Of a stretch of 64,000 nucleotides of DNA, positions 1 through 9,705 are shown in pieces. Where the stretch lies: contig NZ_CP071606.1 in assembly GCF_017357225.1 (NCBI RefSeq), positions 372,001 through 436,000 on the forward strand. Reading direction: 5' to 3'. The notes under the pieces were generated by a model that was not told the origin of the DNA, did not search any database, and saw only the letters and a list, made by a program, of their open reading frames with translations. This DNA is from Rhizobium binae (lineage in GTDB: Bacteria; Pseudomonadota; Alphaproteobacteria; Rhizobiales; Rhizobiaceae). Numbering within the stretch: position 1 is the first letter of the stretch; each line of letters starts with the position of its first letter. Made by a program: the position numbers and the translations under genes.

Positions 1-3000
1 GCCGACCATCCGCTGATGCGGACGCTTGACGTGATCGGGACCGCCGGCGGCAAGGTCTCGGAGATCACGCTTGCGCCGCTCACTAAATACTATCTCCAGC
101 AGTTGATCGCAGATACGCTCCACTGTCAGCCCGATCGTGTGGCCCCGCTCGCTCGAATGATGCACGACAAGACCGGCGGCAATCCGTTCTTCGTCCGTCA
201 GTTCCTGTTTTCGCTCGCCGAAGAGGGAGTGCTCGCGTTCGACTATCGCGCAGCATGCTGGTCCTGGGATCTCAAGCGCATTCACGCCAAGGGATACACC
301 GACAACGTGGTGGACCTCATGGTCGGCAAGCTCTCGCGTCAGCCGCCCGAAACGCGGAAGGCGCTGCAGCAGTTCGCCTGTCTTGGAAACACCGCAGATA
401 TCAGGGTGCTTTCACTCGTGCTCGGGACCCCGGAGGAGCAAGTCGCCGGGGCCTTATGGCCTGCCGTCGCTCACGAACTGCTCGAGCGTCTGGCAGGCAC
501 TTACCGGTTCGTCCACGATCGCGTTCAGGAAGCCGCCTATTCGCTTATCCCGGAGGATCGACGCGGCGAGTTACACCTTCATATAGGCAGACTACTTGCA
601 GCGAATACTACGCCGGAGCGGATTGACGATCATGTCTTCGAGATTGTCAGCCAGCTTAATCGCGGAGCCGCACTGATCACCTCGGCTGAGGAGCGCGAGC
701 AACTGGCAGAGTTCAATCTGATGGCCGGCAAGCGCGCCAAGGCCTCGACGGCATACGCTTCCGCTCTGAACTATTTCGTTGGTGGCACGATCATGCTTTC
801 CGGAGACCGCTGGGAGCGCCAGCACCAACTTGCATTTGCGCTCGAGCTGAACCGGGCCGAATGCGAGTTCCTGCTTGGCGCGCTACCGGATGCGGAGAAC
901 CGGTTAGCCCAGCTTTCCAGTTGTGCTGTCGGCTCCGACGACCAGGCTGCTGTCGCCTGCCTGCGCATTGATCTGTATGCTGCGCTCGGGCAGACCAGCC
1001 GCTCCGCAGACGTCGGTCTCGACTACCTGAGGCAGTATCTCGGCGTCGACTGGTCGCCGCATCCGGCCGCCGCAGAGGTGCAACGAGAATATGACCGGAT
1101 CTGGTCGCAGCTCGGGAGCCGCGCGATCAAGGATCTCATTGATCTGCCGTTGATGAGCGACCCAGCATCCTCCGCGACGTTGGATATTCTCACCCGGCTC
1201 GTGGGGGCGGTATGGCATACCGACGCGAACCTGGCATGTATGGCAATCTGCCTGGCTGTGAATCTGAGCCTCGAGCGCGGCAACAGCGACGGCTCCTGCT
1301 ACCACTATGTGTCGCTTGGGTATATTGCTGGGCCGCGCTTCGGTGACTATGAGGCCGGTTTCCGCTTCGGTCAGCTAGGCTGCCAACTGGTCGAAAAACA
1401 CGACCTCAAGCGCTTTCAGGCGAGGACTTACAAAGACTTCGGGGCTCACGTCATACCGTGGACGAGACATGTCCGAAGCGGCCGCGACATGTTGCGGCGA
1501 GCCCTTGAAATTGCCGATCAAAGCGGCGACCTGACGTTTGCCGGATACAGCTATGCCAGTTTGAATTCGAATCTGCTGGCGGCAGGAGATCCGCTTATGG
1601 AAGTGCAACAGCAAGCGGAGATCGGCCTCACATTTGCGCAAAAGGTGCAGTTCCAGTTCGTCATCGATCTCACCAGCGCGCAGGTCGGGCTCGTTCGGAC
1701 ACTGCGCGGGTTGACCCGGAAATTCGGTTCCTTTGACGACGACGGATTTGACGAAATTGAGACCGAACGCCGGTTTTCGGAAAATCCGAATCTTGCGGAA
1801 ATCTGCTACTTCGTCAGAAAACTCCAGGCCAGATTCTTCGCGGGCGACTATGGGGCGGCCGTCGATGCGTCGTTGCGGGCGCAGAGGCTGCCATGGACAT
1901 CGGTGGCGCATTTCGAAGAAACGCCGGAGCATCATTTCTACGGCGCCCTGTCCCGCGCCGCGTGCTGCGACGATGCTGTGGCAGACCGGCGGGCGCGGCA
2001 TATGGAGGCTCTGGTTTTCCACCACCGACAGCTTCAGATCTACGCGAAGAATTGCCCGGAAAACTTCGAGAACCGCGCCGCCCTTGTCGGCGCCGAGATA
2101 GCACGCCTTGAAGGCCGCGAAATCGACGCCGTGCGCCTATACGAACAAGCGATCCGCGCAGCGCGCACCAACGGCTTCCTTCATCATGAAGCCCTCGCAT
2201 ATGAACTCGCCGCCCGCTTTTATGCGCAGGGGGGCTTCGAGGACTTCAGTCGTCTCTATCTCCGCAACGCGCGAGGCTGTTATTTACGCTGGGGCGCCGA
2301 CGGTAAGGTGAGGCAACTCGACCAACTCTATCCGGACCTGAGAGGGGACGAACGCGGTCCGACTCCAACAAGCACTATTGGTGCACCGGTCGAGCAACTC
2401 GATCTTGCAACCGTAATCAAGATCTCGCAGGCCGTGTCAGGCGAGATTGTCCTTCAAAAGCTGATCGACACTGTCTTGCGCACCGCCGTTGAGCAGGCGG
2501 GCGCCGAGCGCGGCCTGTTGATCCTACCGCATGGCGGTGAGTCACGAATCGCGGCGGAGGCCACGACTTGCGGTGAAGCGGTCGCGGTGCATATGCTCGA
2601 CGAGATAGTCACACAGTTCACGCTGCCACAATCGCTCCTTCGTTATGTCTTGCGCACGAACGAAACCGTGGTCCTCGACGACGCAGCAGCTCAGAATCCA
2701 TTTGCCGCGGACCCATATGTTTGTCAGCACCGCGCTCGTTCTGTTGTCTGTGCGCCGCTGCTCAATCAAGGCCAACTGACCGGGGTACTCTATCTTGAAA
2801 ATAACCTCGCCCCTCGGGTCTTCGCGCCGGCTCGAATCGCGGTGCTGAAGCTGCTCGCCTCGCAGGCAGCAATCTCACTGGAGAATACACGGTTGTACCG
2901 CGATCTCGCTGAGCGCGAAGCCAGGTTCCGTCGCCTCGTCAAGGCCAACATCATCGGCATTATCATCTGGGATATCGATGGTCGCATTTTTGAAGCCAAT

Positions 3001-4089
3001 GACGCGTTCCTCCGCATGTTGGGATACGACCGAGAGGACCTTGCCTCGGGTCGGCTATCATGGACGGACCTGACGCCGGTCGAATGGCGCGACCGCGACG
3101 CACGGACCGTCGCAGAGCTGAGGATGAGGGGGGCAGTCCAACCGTTCGAGAAGGAGTATTTTCGGAAAGATGGCACCCGTCTGCCCGTGCTGATCGGCGG
3201 TGCACTGCTAGAAGAAAGCAGGAACGAAGGTGTCTCTTTCGTCCTCGATCTGACAGAGCGGCGGCAGGCCGAAGAGGCGTTACGGGAGAGCGAGGAAGCC
3301 TTGCGCGAGGTGCAGGGACAACTGGCCCATGCAAATCGCGTCGCCACAATGGGCCAGTTCACAGCGTCCATCGCCCATGAAGTCAATCAGCCGCTCGCCG
3401 CATCGCTCACCAACGCCCAGGCGGGGTTGCGCTGGCTCGGCACCCATCCGCCCAATTTGGAGGAGGCGACTCAGGCGCTGGGCCGGATCGTCGAGAACGC
3501 CAATCGAGCCAGCGATGTCATCGGCCGGATCCGTGCTTTGATCAAGAAGGAGCCGGCTCGCAAGGAGCGATTCGACCTCAATGAAGCCATTCGTCACGTA
3601 ATTGCCTTGACCGGCAGTGAGGTGCTCCGACAGGGCGTCACGCTGAGGACAGAATTCGCAACGGGCCTCCCGCCCGTACAAGGAGATCGCGTCCAGCTGC
3701 AACAGGTGATCCTAAACCTCATCATGAACGCCATCGAGGCGATGAGCGGCAATAATGAGGAACAGCGCGAACTGCTGATTAGCACCGAGATAGGGGCCGC
3801 AGGAGGCGTGGTTGTCGGCGTGCGCGACTCGGGTCCAGGCCTGGACCCACAAACCATAGACCGTGTTTTTGAGGCCTTCTACACGACCAAATCGAGCGGC
3901 ATGGGCATGGGCCTGGCGATCTGCCGTTCGATTATCGAGGCTCACGGCGGTCGGATGTGGGCAACCGCTAGTGAACCTCGCGGGGCAGTCTTTCTGTTTA
4001 CCCTGCCTCTCGAACCAGACGAGACCGCTGGCGCAAAGCATGGCGCAAACGGCAATGTTGGGAAACTGATAGGACCGACAACTGGCTGA
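1..4089 (+). CDS. Large AAA-type ATPase/GAF/PAS sensor histidine kinase, 5' end outside window
   Basis: The frame is open from base 1, so the gene begins upstream of the window. Counting from the first Met in frame (base 16), the visible part has the end of a predicted ATPase/winged-helix region (to about residue 210) and a long helical TPR-like region. A GAF domain (about 795-960), a PAS domain (about 965-1085) and a HisKA domain follow, with phosphoacceptor His1121 in the motif IAHEVNQPLAAS. An HATPase_c domain closes the protein with its N-box (NLIMNAIEAM), DSGPGL and GMGMGLAIC. This is the architecture of very large kinases that carry an N-terminal Ser/Thr-kinase-like and AAA module; that front part is expected off the left edge. 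No transmembrane segment is visible, so it is probably a cytosolic sensor. No partner regulator lies beside it. The histidine kinase identity is secure; the stimulus is unknown. Confidence 0.93.
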   Translation, partial: ADHPLMRTLDVIGTAGGKVSEITLAPLTKYYLQQLIADTLHCQPDRVAPLARMMHDKTGGNPFFVRQFLFSLAEEGVLAFDYRAACWSWDLKRIHAKGYTDNVVDLMVGKLSRQPPETRKALQQFACLGNTADIRVLSLVLGTPEEQVAGALWPAVAHELLERLAGTYRFVHDRVQEAAYSLIPEDRRGELHLHIGRLLAANTTPERIDDHVFEIVSQLNRGAALITSAEEREQLAEFNLMAGKRAKASTAYASALNYFVGGTIMLSGDRWERQHQLAFALELNRAECEFLLGALPDAENRLAQLSSCAVGSDDQAAVACLRIDLYAALGQTSRSADVGLDYLRQYLGVDWSPHPAAAEVQREYDRIWSQLGSRAIKDLIDLPLMSDPASSATLDILTRLVGAVWHTDANLACMAICLAVNLSLERGNSDGSCYHYVSLGYIAGPRFGDYEAGFRFGQLGCQLVEKHDLKRFQARTYKDFGAHVIPWTRHVRSGRDMLRRALEIADQSGDLTFAGYSYASLNSNLLAAGDPLMEVQQQAEIGLTFAQKVQFQFVIDLTSAQVGLVRTLRGLTRKFGSFDDDGFDEIETERRFSENPNLAEICYFVRKLQARFFAGDYGAAVDASLRAQRLPWTSVAHFEETPEHHFYGALSRAACCDDAVADRRARHMEALVFHHRQLQIYAKNCPENFENRAALVGAEIARLEGREIDAVRLYEQAIRAARTNGFLHHEALAYELAARFYAQGGFEDFSRLYLRNARGCYLRWGADGKVRQLDQLYPDLRGDERGPTPTSTIGAPVEQLDLATVIKISQAVSGEIVLQKLIDTVLRTAVEQAGAERGLLILPHGGESRIAAEATTCGEAVAVHMLDEIVTQFTLPQSLLRYVLRTNETVVLDDAAAQNPFAADPYVCQHRARSVVCAPLLNQGQLTGVLYLENNLAPRVFAPARIAVLKLLASQAAISLENTRLYRDLAEREARFRRLVKANIIGIIIWDIDGRIFEANDAFLRMLGYDREDLASGRLSWTDLTPVEWRDRDARTVAELRMRGAVQPFEKEYFRKDGTRLPVLIGGALLEESRNEGVSFVLDLTERRQAEEALRESEEALREVQGQLAHANRVATMGQFTASIAHEVNQPLAASLTNAQAGLRWLGTHPPNLEEATQALGRIVENANRASDVIGRIRALIKKEPARKERFDLNEAIRHVIALTGSEVLRQGVTLRTEFATGLPPVQGDRVQLQQVILNLIMNAIEAMSGNNEEQRELLISTEIGAAGGVVVGVRDSGPGLDPQTIDRVFEAFYTTKSSGMGMGLAICRSIIEAHGGRMWATASEPRGAVFLFTLPLEPDETAGAKHGANGNVGKLIGPTTG

Positions 4090-5626
4090 AGCTCTCGCAG
4101 CCTGGGCAGGTCTCAGCGAAGTGTGAAGGCCATCGGCGTAAACCCCTCCTCCATCACGAGACGACTGAGTTGCGGCCGAAGCTGAATTCACCTTCACGAC
4201 GCGGTCATCGGGCCAACAGGGGCAGCAGTGGCGAAAGCAACAAGCGCGTCGATCATGGTGCGAAATCGTGCGACAGGAAGCTGAACGACGCGGTTGAGAG
4301 CATCAACGTGTTGGCACCAGCTAAAAGGTGCCAGCCATCAAGCTCGATGATCCTCAAGTGCGGACCAAAGACCCTTTCCAAGACGCGGATCGCCTGGCTC
4401 AATTCATGTTCATGGAACTCCCTGAAGGGCAAAATTCCTCGAAGTCCTCTACAAGACGGACAAGCCCGAGGGAGCAGCACCATAGACCGATTGGCGTCCC
4501 GGTCAGGTACAGGGTAAAGGCAGATCTCCCGGCGTGCAAAGCTCGGCCCCAGACAGGCGTGGTTGTTTCACCTCGCATGACGGAAAACATCATCAAGTGA
4601 GCCCCAAAGGCCGTATTCGGCGATGATGAACCATCTAGTGGAATCTGGAGCGGATAGCCCGCAAGCCAGGGCCCAGCTTTCCCATATGCGCTGGGAAATG
4701 ACGTCAAAGGGACCAAATCGATTTCGATGCGGTTGAATTCATGCGTCATGGTGTCAATCCCTAGAAGGAACGCTGAGGAACGAAGATGCAAACGTTGAGG
4801 CCAGCACTCGCCCGCACCGTGTATCTGTGAAACTGCCGTCGGAGCAACGATCCCGACTGCAAAGAATCAGCCGCTGGCTTGCGCATAATGCGCACCTAGA
4901 CTTGAAGCTTTTCCCTTCGTCCAGTTTCCGCTCCGAATAGTGTCTCCGTCCATCCAGGCGGCCCCGCGTCCCGAAGCGCCTTGATCGTTTGCGGCGCCGG
5001 AGAATGTATCCGTACCGTAGCAGGACGCTCCTCGACCTTCTATTGATCAGGAGGAAGGTCGAGTAACGGAGAGGGAGGGGATGACTTATACGAGGGTTTA
5101 GGAGTCCTTAATCGGAGGTACGCAGACGGCGTGATGTCTCCGCTAGAAACTCGGCCATCACCCGCTCCGACATGATGCCGATATCGCGCTCCTTTTCGGC
5201 CAATGACATCGACCAGATAGATGTCGTCCCGAAGTTGCCTTGTACGAGGGTGTTAAGCGCCATTGCGGTGTATGAGGCGAGACGCCGAGACTGTGGGGCC
5301 CTGTCCTACAGCACGTCAATCGTCACGCTGCATCCGTCGTCTTGAGCGCGACCCGCTGGGAGAACACAGGGTAATGCGTGGACACTTCATGCTCGAAATG
5401 AGTGGCTGAGCCCGGCATGGCCCCTGGCAGCCCGCCCATCTGCTGTGTCCGTATAGTTTCCGTATACGCAAGTATGATGGCGGGCCTATGCAGTTTGTCT
5501 TAACGTTTGCTCATAAGTGCTAACTCCGCCAGGCTGCTCATGTTCGCACCGGCGTCGCTACCCATTCACAGAACGTTGGAACCGGTGGCCGGTCTCAGGT
5601 TCCAAAACCGTTAGGAAGGACGCACA
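4090..5626. other. Gene-poor stretch with no confident gene
   Basis: About 1.5 kb follows the kinase stop without an ORF that combines a good ribosome-binding site, sensible composition and a recognisable motif. Short overlapping frames on both strands between 4170 and 4790 look like chance or decayed coding sequence. Around 5030-5055 a short inverted repeat (CTCGACCTTC/GAAGGTCGAG) flanks TATTGATCAGGAG; it could be a hairpin but has no T-tract. The stretch may be a remnant of rearrangement. Confidence 0.5.
5108..5499 (-). pseudogene. Possible remnant of a small protein gene, interrupted by a frame change
   Basis: On the minus strand a 58-codon open stretch (5499 down to the TGA at 5323) contains natural-looking sequence around MGGLPGAMPGSATHFEHEV. 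It is followed in another frame by an open stretch (about 5293 to the TAA at 5108) containing ALNTLVQGNFGTTSIWSMS and MSERVMAEFLAETSRR. Both have amino-acid composition typical of real protein, and together they would make about 120 residues, so one broken gene is plausible. I do not recognise the family. Neither piece has a convincing Shine-Dalgarno sequence. Low confidence: it may also be two unrelated chance frames. Confidence 0.22.
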
Positions 5627-5845
5627 ATGCCGACGGTATCTCCGACTGCTATCACGCCGCCAGACGGGCACGTTGTCACCGCCCGCGAGGCGCTTGAGCC
5701 CCTTTACGAAAGACTGGAGCTTCGCACCGATTCCACCTTGCTTTCGGCGGCAATGGAAGCAGGATGGCCCGCCGAGGAGGCAACGAACGCGGTGGCTGCC
5801 CTAAGATTGCAAGACGCCCTCAATATTCTCGGCCGAGCGTTCTAA
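5627..5845 (+). CDS. Small hypothetical protein, 72 residues
   Basis: The ATG is preceded by AGGAAGGACGCACA, a usable Shine-Dalgarno sequence, and the product is an acidic, probably helical soluble protein. It begins MPTVSPTAITPPDG and ends with a helix-rich segment around EAGWPAEEATNAVAALRL. There is no signal peptide, membrane segment or cysteine motif. I do not recognise a family. It sits alone between a gene-poor stretch and another small ORF, with no operon partner on the same strand, so context gives no functional hint. Confidence 0.5.
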   Translation: MPTVSPTAITPPDGHVVTAREALEPLYERLELRTDSTLLSAAMEAGWPAEEATNAVAALRLQDALNILGRAF

Positions 5846-6091
5846 AGCAATTGAACCAACGAGGATTATCCAACTCGATGAACGAGCGCTGCGTCAATGG
5901 AATCGTCCTCAAGCAATAGAATGTTGAAAGAAGACGTCACTATGGCTTCCCCAGAGCTGCTGGCGGCGGCTCATTGACGGCCGCCTGCTCGCCTTCCTGA
6001 ACTGGCTGCAAGAACAGGAGCCCATGCAGAATCGGCCCAGAGTCACAACCGTGCAAAGGGGCAGGAGCGTTGCGCAAATGGCCAGTTGTTT

Positions 6092-6286
6092 CTAAAGCCA
6101 TTCGGGAAAACACCAGAGACTCGCCTGGTGGCCACGGTTTAGCAGATTAACCAGGGTATCGGCCTCCTCGGCGGTGAGCATGTCCATGACAAACCCATCG
6201 ATAACGGCCGGCTTTCCGATGACGTTATCGAACACCGTCCAGAAAATGTTGAGGTTCTTGCAAAGGCTATATCTTTGCGCTGTCAT
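6092..6286 (-). CDS. Small hypothetical protein, about 64 residues
   Basis: The frame is open up to an ATG at 6352, but no ribosome-binding site precedes that codon. The ATG at 6286 has GGAGG nine bases upstream, so I place the start there. The product begins MTAQRYSLCKNLNIFW and ends LLNRGHQASLWCFPEWL, with two Cys that do not form a zinc motif. The segment AVIDGFVMDMLTAEEADTLVNLL looks like two amphipathic helices. Family unknown. It stands between gene-poor DNA and the 3' end of hemN; confidence that it is expressed is modest. Confidence 0.35.
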   Translation of the reverse strand: MTAQRYSLCKNLNIFWTVFDNVIGKPAVIDGFVMDMLTAEEADTLVNLLNRGHQASLWCFPEWL

Positions 6287-6801
6287 CGTGAACTGCCTCC
6301 GGATGCGGCAAAGTTGGCCTTGCCTTATCCCGATTTTCTCAATTTCAGACATGACTGACCGGCGGTCCTGGACATCTGCGAGGCTCGTGATGGGTAGTCA
6401 GTAGCTCGGCAGAGAAACGAGGGCTCGCATTCAGCGGCTGGTACAGAAACCCCTGCCCCACAGAGAGCTAGGTGGCTCGTTGCCTTTAAGAAGGCCCTCG
6501 CAGTAAAGCATTTTTGTACCTGCCAATGAAGAGATGCATTGGAATCAGGCATGTTATCTACTCGTATAAGCGACCAGAGGATTTGTTGCCGCCCGGCAGC
6601 GTTGGCAATCGGTCGGTGGCGTCTCTGACCGCATTTCTGCTAAAGCTGCCGCTTGAGGACATGCGCGAACAGGCCGGAGCCGCCCGATTGGCGCCTCCGG
6701 TCTGGCTTGATATTCCTTGTTTTCGTGCAACGCGGCTTTAACTCTTTGTTCTCCTACATGTCGTTGTCCCCGAACCGCTGCAAACTTCCGGGCGACATGC
6801 A

Positions 6802-8154
6802 TCAGGCTGCCTTGCTATGCGTGCGTCCGTGCGAGCCGAAATGGGCGTCGAATGCGGCCGCGACGGCACGGACCATGAAACGCGCCTGCTGGGACACGAC
6901 AATCCGCTCGCCGCTGATCGTCACGACGCCGTCGGCCACCAGATCGCCGAGACGGTCGTTGCGCTCGACAAGGAAGCCGGTTTCGAAACCCGACCCGCTG
7001 CTCACCTTTCCGAGATCGACCTCGAAATCGCACATCAGCCTTTCGATGATCCTCGCCCGAAGCTTGTCCTCTTCGCTGAGAAGATATCCCTTGGCCGTCG
7101 GCAGCACGCCGGAGGCAACGCGTTCGACGTAAAGACCGAGAGGCACGTGGTTCTGCATATAGCCGCTCGGCAGCCGCCCGATCGCGGAAGCGCCGAGGCC
7201 GATCAGGCTGTCGCAATCATCCGTGGTATAGCCCTGGAAGTTTCTTCTCATCGCGCCATTGCGGGCGGCGAGCGCCAGCTGGTCGTCCGGCAGTGCATAA
7301 TGATCGAGCCCGATGCGCTGATATCCGGCCTTCTGCAGCTCAGCGGCGATGGCTTCCGCCTGCTCGTTGCGCTGATTTGCGTCCGGCAGCGTGGTCTCGT
7401 CGATCAGGCGCTGATGTTTCTTGAAGGCGGGTATGTGGGCATAACCGAAAACGGCGAAACGTTCGGGACGCAGCGCTGCAGCCAGCCGGACCGTTTCGAT
7501 GCAGGATTGGACGGTCTGTTTCGGAAGGCCATAAATCAGGTCGAAGTTGATGCTGCTCACGCCTGAACAGCGCAGGCCGACGACCGCCGTTTCCGTCTGC
7601 TCGAAGGACTGCAGCCGATTGATGGCCGCCTGTACGATCGGATCGAAGCTCTGGACGCCCAGGCTTGCGCGGTCGACGCCGTTTTCGGCGAGTGCATCGA
7701 TCATGGGAGCGGCCAATGTGCGCGGGTCGATCTCGACGGCGACGCTGGCATCCGCCTCGAATAAGAAGGCGCTCCTGAGCTTTGCCATCAGCGCCGAAAA
7801 TTCCTGCGGCTTCATGATCGTCGGCGTGCCGCCGCCAAAATGCACGTTCCTGACGGGCAGATCGTTTCCGGCCGCAAAGGAAACCAGTTCGATCTCTTGG
7901 CTCATCACATCAAGATAGTCGGCGACCGGAGCATCTTGCCGGGTGATGGTCGTGTGGCAGCCGCAGTACCAGCACATCGAACGGCAGAACGGGACGTGGA
8001 GATAGACCGAAACAGGGCCGGCTTTGGCGATCGCGGCGAGGCCGCTGGCATAGTCATCCGGCCCCACGGCCGCAGAAAAAGCCGGCGCCGTCGGGTAACT
8101 CGTATAACGCGGAAGCCGCGCATCGCCATATTTGGCGATCAGATCATCGGACAT
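6802..8154 (-). CDS. hemN: Oxygen-independent coproporphyrinogen III oxidase (radical SAM)
   Basis: This enzyme converts coproporphyrinogen III to protoporphyrinogen IX without oxygen, allowing haem synthesis under microaerobic conditions. The N-terminal part carries the radical-SAM cluster motif at Cys57, Cys61 and Cys64, within HVPFCRSMCWYCGC. A GGGTP motif follows, and the C-terminal half has the HemN signature NFQGYTT and GLGASAIGRLP. Length (450 residues) fits the family. A TTG 18 bases further upstream is in frame, but AAAGGG is ideally spaced for the ATG at 8154, so that start is preferred. An FNR/FixK-like box at 8212-8225 is centred about 64 bases upstream of the ATG. Rhizobial hemN genes are known FixK/FnrN targets. 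It is monocistronic here. Confidence 0.95.
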   Translation of the reverse strand: MSDDLIAKYGDARLPRYTSYPTAPAFSAAVGPDDYASGLAAIAKAGPVSVYLHVPFCRSMCWYCGCHTTITRQDAPVADYLDVMSQEIELVSFAAGNDLPVRNVHFGGGTPTIMKPQEFSALMAKLRSAFLFEADASVAVEIDPRTLAAPMIDALAENGVDRASLGVQSFDPIVQAAINRLQSFEQTETAVVGLRCSGVSSINFDLIYGLPKQTVQSCIETVRLAAALRPERFAVFGYAHIPAFKKHQRLIDETTLPDANQRNEQAEAIAAELQKAGYQRIGLDHYALPDDQLALAARNGAMRRNFQGYTTDDCDSLIGLGASAIGRLPSGYMQNHVPLGLYVERVASGVLPTAKGYLLSEEDKLRARIIERLMCDFEVDLGKVSSGSGFETGFLVERNDRLGDLVADGVVTISGERIVVSQQARFMVRAVAAAFDAHFGSHGRTHSKAA

Positions 8155-8211
8155 TGTCGCATCCCTTTTCAAAAGCAGGATGCTTTATGACCTGCGGCCG
8201 TGCTGTCTTCC

Positions 8212-8225
8212 TTGTCCCAAATCAA
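8212..8225. promoter_or_regulatory. FNR/FixK-like box, one core mismatch, upstream of hemN
   Basis: TTGTCCCAAATCAA matches the anaerobox core TTGA-N6-TCAA with one mismatch (TTGT). It is centred at 8218.5. A class-II promoter would start transcription near 8177, leaving a leader of about 23 bases before the hemN ATG at 8154. The geometry and the target gene support a real site despite the mismatch. Confidence 0.55.
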
Positions 8226-8370
8226 TGATGATGTCTTCCCGGAATCATCCGGATATTTGTCCGCGTGGCAGGACGGTCCACCCCGCTTCGCCGCTCGTCA
8301 TGCTCGCCATTGCACTGTTGTTTGGCGGCCATAGCGCGATGTTCGGCGCCGATCCCCTCGCCCTCTTCGG

Positions 8371-8384
8371 TTGATCGAAGTCAA
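8371..8384. promoter_or_regulatory. FNR/FixK box, perfect core, upstream of DUF1488-like gene
   Basis: TTGATCGAAGTCAA is a perfect TTGA-N6-TCAA site centred at 8377.5, 88 bases before the ATG of the small gene at 8466. It may also contribute to hemN, which is divergent, but it lies far (over 200 bases) from that start. Confidence 0.75.
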
Positions 8385-8465
8385 AGCATCTTTCAGCCGG
8401 ATCCTTAGCCTGCAGGGAAGTCTGGCGGCAGCCGCGGCGACGAGCCCACGACCCGGAGGGATAAA

Positions 8466-8777
8466 ATGCCATATGAAATCGTCACGGCGAGCCTGGACGC
8501 GAAAGATAAGTCGGGTCGTATCGACGTCCGGTTCGGACCTGAGATCAAGACCCTCGTCGTTTCGCGGCGCGCCCTGCTGTCGGTGGCGTCGCCGCCACGG
8601 GCGACGGAACTCCGCCTTCTCCAGCACGTCGACACGTTCTGCCAGATCGCTGCTCGCCGCCTCGCCTCCACCAACGGCGACACGCTTCGCATCACCGCCA
8701 ACGATGTCCGCAGATGGCTCTGCGCCTGGCAAATCTCGGAAAGCCCGGTGCCAATTCAGACGGCTCGCCATCCGTGA
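8466..8777 (+). CDS. Small DUF1488-like protein, low-oxygen associated
   Basis: A 103-residue soluble protein preceded by GGAGGG five bases before the ATG. The middle (VVSRRALLSVASPPRATELRLL) and the end (DGD-like turn, then LRITANDV) align by eye with the small protein at 27040-27300, which has IDRQALLEVAAPPRCDESRL and IHIHAADL. The two are therefore paralogues. The pattern (Ser/Asp-Arg-x-Ala-Leu, later an Ile-Ala helix, then a short beta strand with ..I.A.D) resembles the DUF1488 family; that assignment is tentative. Function unknown. A perfect FNR/FixK box lies 82 bases upstream of the start, so it probably belongs to the low-oxygen regulon with hemN. Confidence 0.75.
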   Translation: MPYEIVTASLDAKDKSGRIDVRFGPEIKTLVVSRRALLSVASPPRATELRLLQHVDTFCQIAARRLASTNGDTLRITANDVRRWLCAWQISESPVPIQTARHP

Positions 8778-8922
8778 TGCCAGATCCGGATGATTTCGGC
8801 CGAATCGGTTGCCGGTCTCCGATGAGGACAACCGACCGCTTGCTGATGACACCGGCTTGACCGGCATGTTAAAGACGGTGCCTGATACGGTCTGTAACGA
8901 GCAACGGCTTGGCGGATGGACG

Positions 8923-9648
8923 ATGACAGCACCTCAACACGACGCGCACCTTCTCGTCGTCGATGACGACCCGCGCATACGCCAGATGTTGACGCGCTAT
9001 TTCGAGGATGAGGGTTATACGGTCTCGTCTGCCGCCGACGGCACCGAGATGCGAGTGCGCCTGCGCCAGCAGAACTTTGACGCCGTCTTGCTCGACCTCG
9101 TTCTTCCGGGCGGCACGGACGGTCTTGATCTTGCCCGGGAAATCCGGGCCCAGTCCGACGTGCCGATCATGATGCTGACCGGCCGCGACGACGTCGTCGA
9201 CCGAATCGTCGGTCTGGAGGTCGGCGCCGACGATTACATCGCCAAGCCCTTCCATCTCCGGGAAGTTCATGCGCGCCTGAAATCGATCCTGCGCCGCCGG
9301 CAACCTCCCGCGCGCGACGCCGAAGCGGCCAGCGAGGAGATCATCGGCTTCGAGGACTGGAAGCTCAATCTCAGCCGCCGCCAGCTGCTCGACCCCGAGG
9401 GCACGGAAATCGAACTGACGACCGGCGAATTCGATATGCTGACGACCTTCGTGCGGCATGCCGGCCGGGTCCTGACCCGCGACGTGCTGATGGACCTGAC
9501 CAGGGGTCGAAACCTCGAAGCCTTCGACCGGACGATCGACGCCCAGATCGTCCGGCTGCGACGCAAGATCGAGACGGACCCGAAGAAGCCGCAATTCATC
9601 AAGGCGGTTCGCGGCGTCGGCTACGTCTTTACCGCAAGACTGGATTGA
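8923..9648 (+). CDS. OmpR/PhoB-family response regulator (orphan)
   Basis: The N-terminal receiver domain has the acidic pocket (Asp14-Asp16 in VVDDDPR), phosphoacceptor Asp58 (LLDLVLP), Thr86 and Lys108 (IAKPF). The C-terminal winged-helix DNA-binding domain ends with the typical VRGVGYVF. From the ATG at 8923 the protein has 241 residues, the usual family length. An in-frame ATG at 8809 would add 38 residues of atypical sequence, so the internal start, preceded by GGATGG, is preferred. No histidine kinase gene adjoins it, so the partner is encoded elsewhere or the regulator is shared. It converges on the ribokinase gene. Confidence 0.92.
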   Translation: MTAPQHDAHLLVVDDDPRIRQMLTRYFEDEGYTVSSAADGTEMRVRLRQQNFDAVLLDLVLPGGTDGLDLAREIRAQSDVPIMMLTGRDDVVDRIVGLEVGADDYIAKPFHLREVHARLKSILRRRQPPARDAEAASEEIIGFEDWKLNLSRRQLLDPEGTEIELTTGEFDMLTTFVRHAGRVLTRDVLMDLTRGRNLEAFDRTIDAQIVRLRRKIETDPKKPQFIKAVRGVGYVFTARLD

Positions 9649-9705
9649 CGGTTTCAGCGGAGGGCGGTGGCGTCGCTGCTCTTTCGGAGCCTTCGCATCA
9701 GCCGC

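Noticed and set aside
8298..8867. Minus-strand open frame opposite the small DUF1488-like gene
   Set aside because: The plus-strand gene has a good ribosome-binding site, an upstream anaerobox and a paralogue in the window; the antisense frame has none of these.
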